Positions 63,209 through 64,000 of a DNA stretch of 64,000 bases are shown piece by piece. Position 1 is the first letter of the stretch. Each line of letters opens with the position of its first letter. This DNA is from CBDFGT01 sp965247225. Its GTDB lineage: Bacteria > Pseudomonadota > Alphaproteobacteria > Rhizobiales > Rhizobiaceae. The notes beneath the pieces were generated by a model, which saw only the letters and a list, made by a program, of their open reading frames with translations, searched no databases and was not told the origin of the DNA. Where the stretch lies: the NCBI GenBank assembly GCA_965247225.1, contig CBDFGT010000029.1:370972-434971 (forward strand). The letters are read 5' to 3'. A program made the translations under genes and the position numbers.

Positions 63209-64000
63209 ATGATTTCGGACAGGCTTTTTTTGCATTCGACGGCTCCCGGCAAGGCTGCGATGCGGATGCTTTTGGAACGTGTCCTGCGTCCGCTTTCTGC
63301 TGCACTGATGATGTTGGCCTTGCCCGGCCTTGTGCAGGCGTCAGACACCGTTATCACTCTGGAGGGCGGCATGTCTGCGACACTCAATATGCCGGAACAT
63401 TCCGCACCGGTACCGGCTGTCCTGATGCTGCATGGCTTTGCCAGCAGCAAGGATGAAGTTGGCGGAATGTACAAGCGGGCTGCCGATGCCCTGGCTGAAA
63501 AAGGTATTGCGTCGCTGCGGATCGATTTTGCCGGTTTCGGCAAGAGTGACGGCGATACGGGTTCCACAACCGTGAGCGCACAGCTGGAACAGGCCAGGCA
63601 GGCACTGACTGCCCTGAAGGCTACGGATGGTGTGGACCCTGCCCGTCTGGGTGTGCTCGGCTTCAGTTTGGGGGGCGGTGTTGCCCACGCTTTTGGCGTC
63701 TGACAAGGCTGGTGATGTCAAGTCTCTGGTAACATGGTCATCCGTTGGCGATTTCCAGAAAGACTTTCTTGGCGTTTCTGGGCCAGAAGGCGTTTGATCG
63801 CGCCAGGGAAGATGGCGTGGTTGGCCTTGATCTGGGCTGGCGAACGATTGTGCTGAAACAGGCATTTTTTGACAGTCTTGGCAGCCACAATATTGACGAC
63901 GCGATCGCGTCCTATCCTGGAGCTTATCTCAGCATTACGGGATCGAAAGACTTTTCATTCGCCTATGCCGAGCATCTTGTCGGCCTGTCGAAAAGCGCCC
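63209..64000 (+). pseudogene. Secreted alpha/beta hydrolase, frameshifted and cut by the window end
   Basis: The first frame has a signal peptide (RPLSAALMMLALPGLVQASD), the oxyanion segment VLMLHGFASSKDEVGG and the nucleophile elbow LGVLGFSLGGGV with Ser. At about 63690 the frame is lost; a neighbouring frame goes on with ATLLASDKAGDVKSLVTWSS, and another shift near 63770 leads to QKAFDRAREDGVVGLDLGWR and ITGSKDFSFAYAEHLVG, where the end would include the catalytic Asp and His. Two or more indels are needed. The substrate is unknown; a dienelactone hydrolase-like esterase is possible. Confidence 0.72.

Overview
The window looks like chromosome from an alphaproteobacterium of the order Hyphomicrobiales (Rhizobiales). 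I infer this from a fused TrpE(G) anthranilate synthase behind a Trp-rich leader peptide, a BacA-type peptide transporter, a ChoXWV choline transporter, a PutA without an N-terminal ribbon-helix-helix domain paired with a divergent Lrp-type PutR, a NolR-like regulator, and the DUF2333/DUF6638 pair. A Brucellaceae or Phyllobacteriaceae relative is plausible, but the sequence alone does not prove the genus. I saw no rRNA, tRNA, CRISPR array or phage genes.

Layout. 0-3 kb: ureide catabolism (alc partial, allA, uraH) with two tandem MntA/HepT-type modules inserted. 2.9-5.3 kb: VapBC, an alcohol dehydrogenase and HigBA. 5.4-12.6 kb: the minus-strand purine operon xdhA-xdhB-xdhC-puuD-guaD. 12.8-13.4 kb: a wrecked Phd/PIN module. 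13.4-23.7 kb: bacA, an NnrU protein, a YfgM-like TPR protein, der, a glycosyltransferase, kdgK, an alpha-glucosidase and an M23 peptidase. 23.8-26 kb: a decayed toxin-antitoxin (TA) pair and a frame-disrupted adenine deaminase. 26.1-29.5 kb: a small island encoding a DUF3696 ATPase and a PIN-like nuclease, its ATPase split by an IS256-family element. 29.6-42.6 kb: a methyltransferase, an omega-aminotransferase, a NolR-like regulator, a HugZ-like protein, choXWV, tdk, a cytochrome c, putA/putR and PAS proteins. 42.6-50.5 kb: a minus-strand cluster of unknown function (coiled-coil protein, 386-aa protein, AAA ATPase, DUF6638, DUF2333) with TA genes wedged inside. 50.7-64 kb: a periplasmic ClpP-fold protein, a YqhA-like membrane protein, a GST, a duplicated acetyltransferase with a Phd/PemK remnant, trpE(G), a lipoprotein, a 2H phosphoesterase, a NUC1 nuclease, a cation-efflux protein, a broken hupE, a ClpP-like protease and a broken hydrolase.

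How genes work together. GuaD and Ade feed XdhABC. PuuD and UraH carry urate onward, and Alc and AllA finish at glyoxylate and urea. The OHCU decarboxylase and allantoinase steps are not in the window.

Two themes stand out. First, at least nine TA loci or remnants lie at seams between core genes in about 54 kb. Second, many frameshifts fall in homopolymer runs, especially 43.8-48.2 kb, so either the consensus has indel errors there or several genes are truly decaying. Pseudogene calls should be read with that in mind. The best candidates for an undescribed system are the IS-split ATPase/PIN pair and the AAA/DUF6638/DUF2333 cluster.
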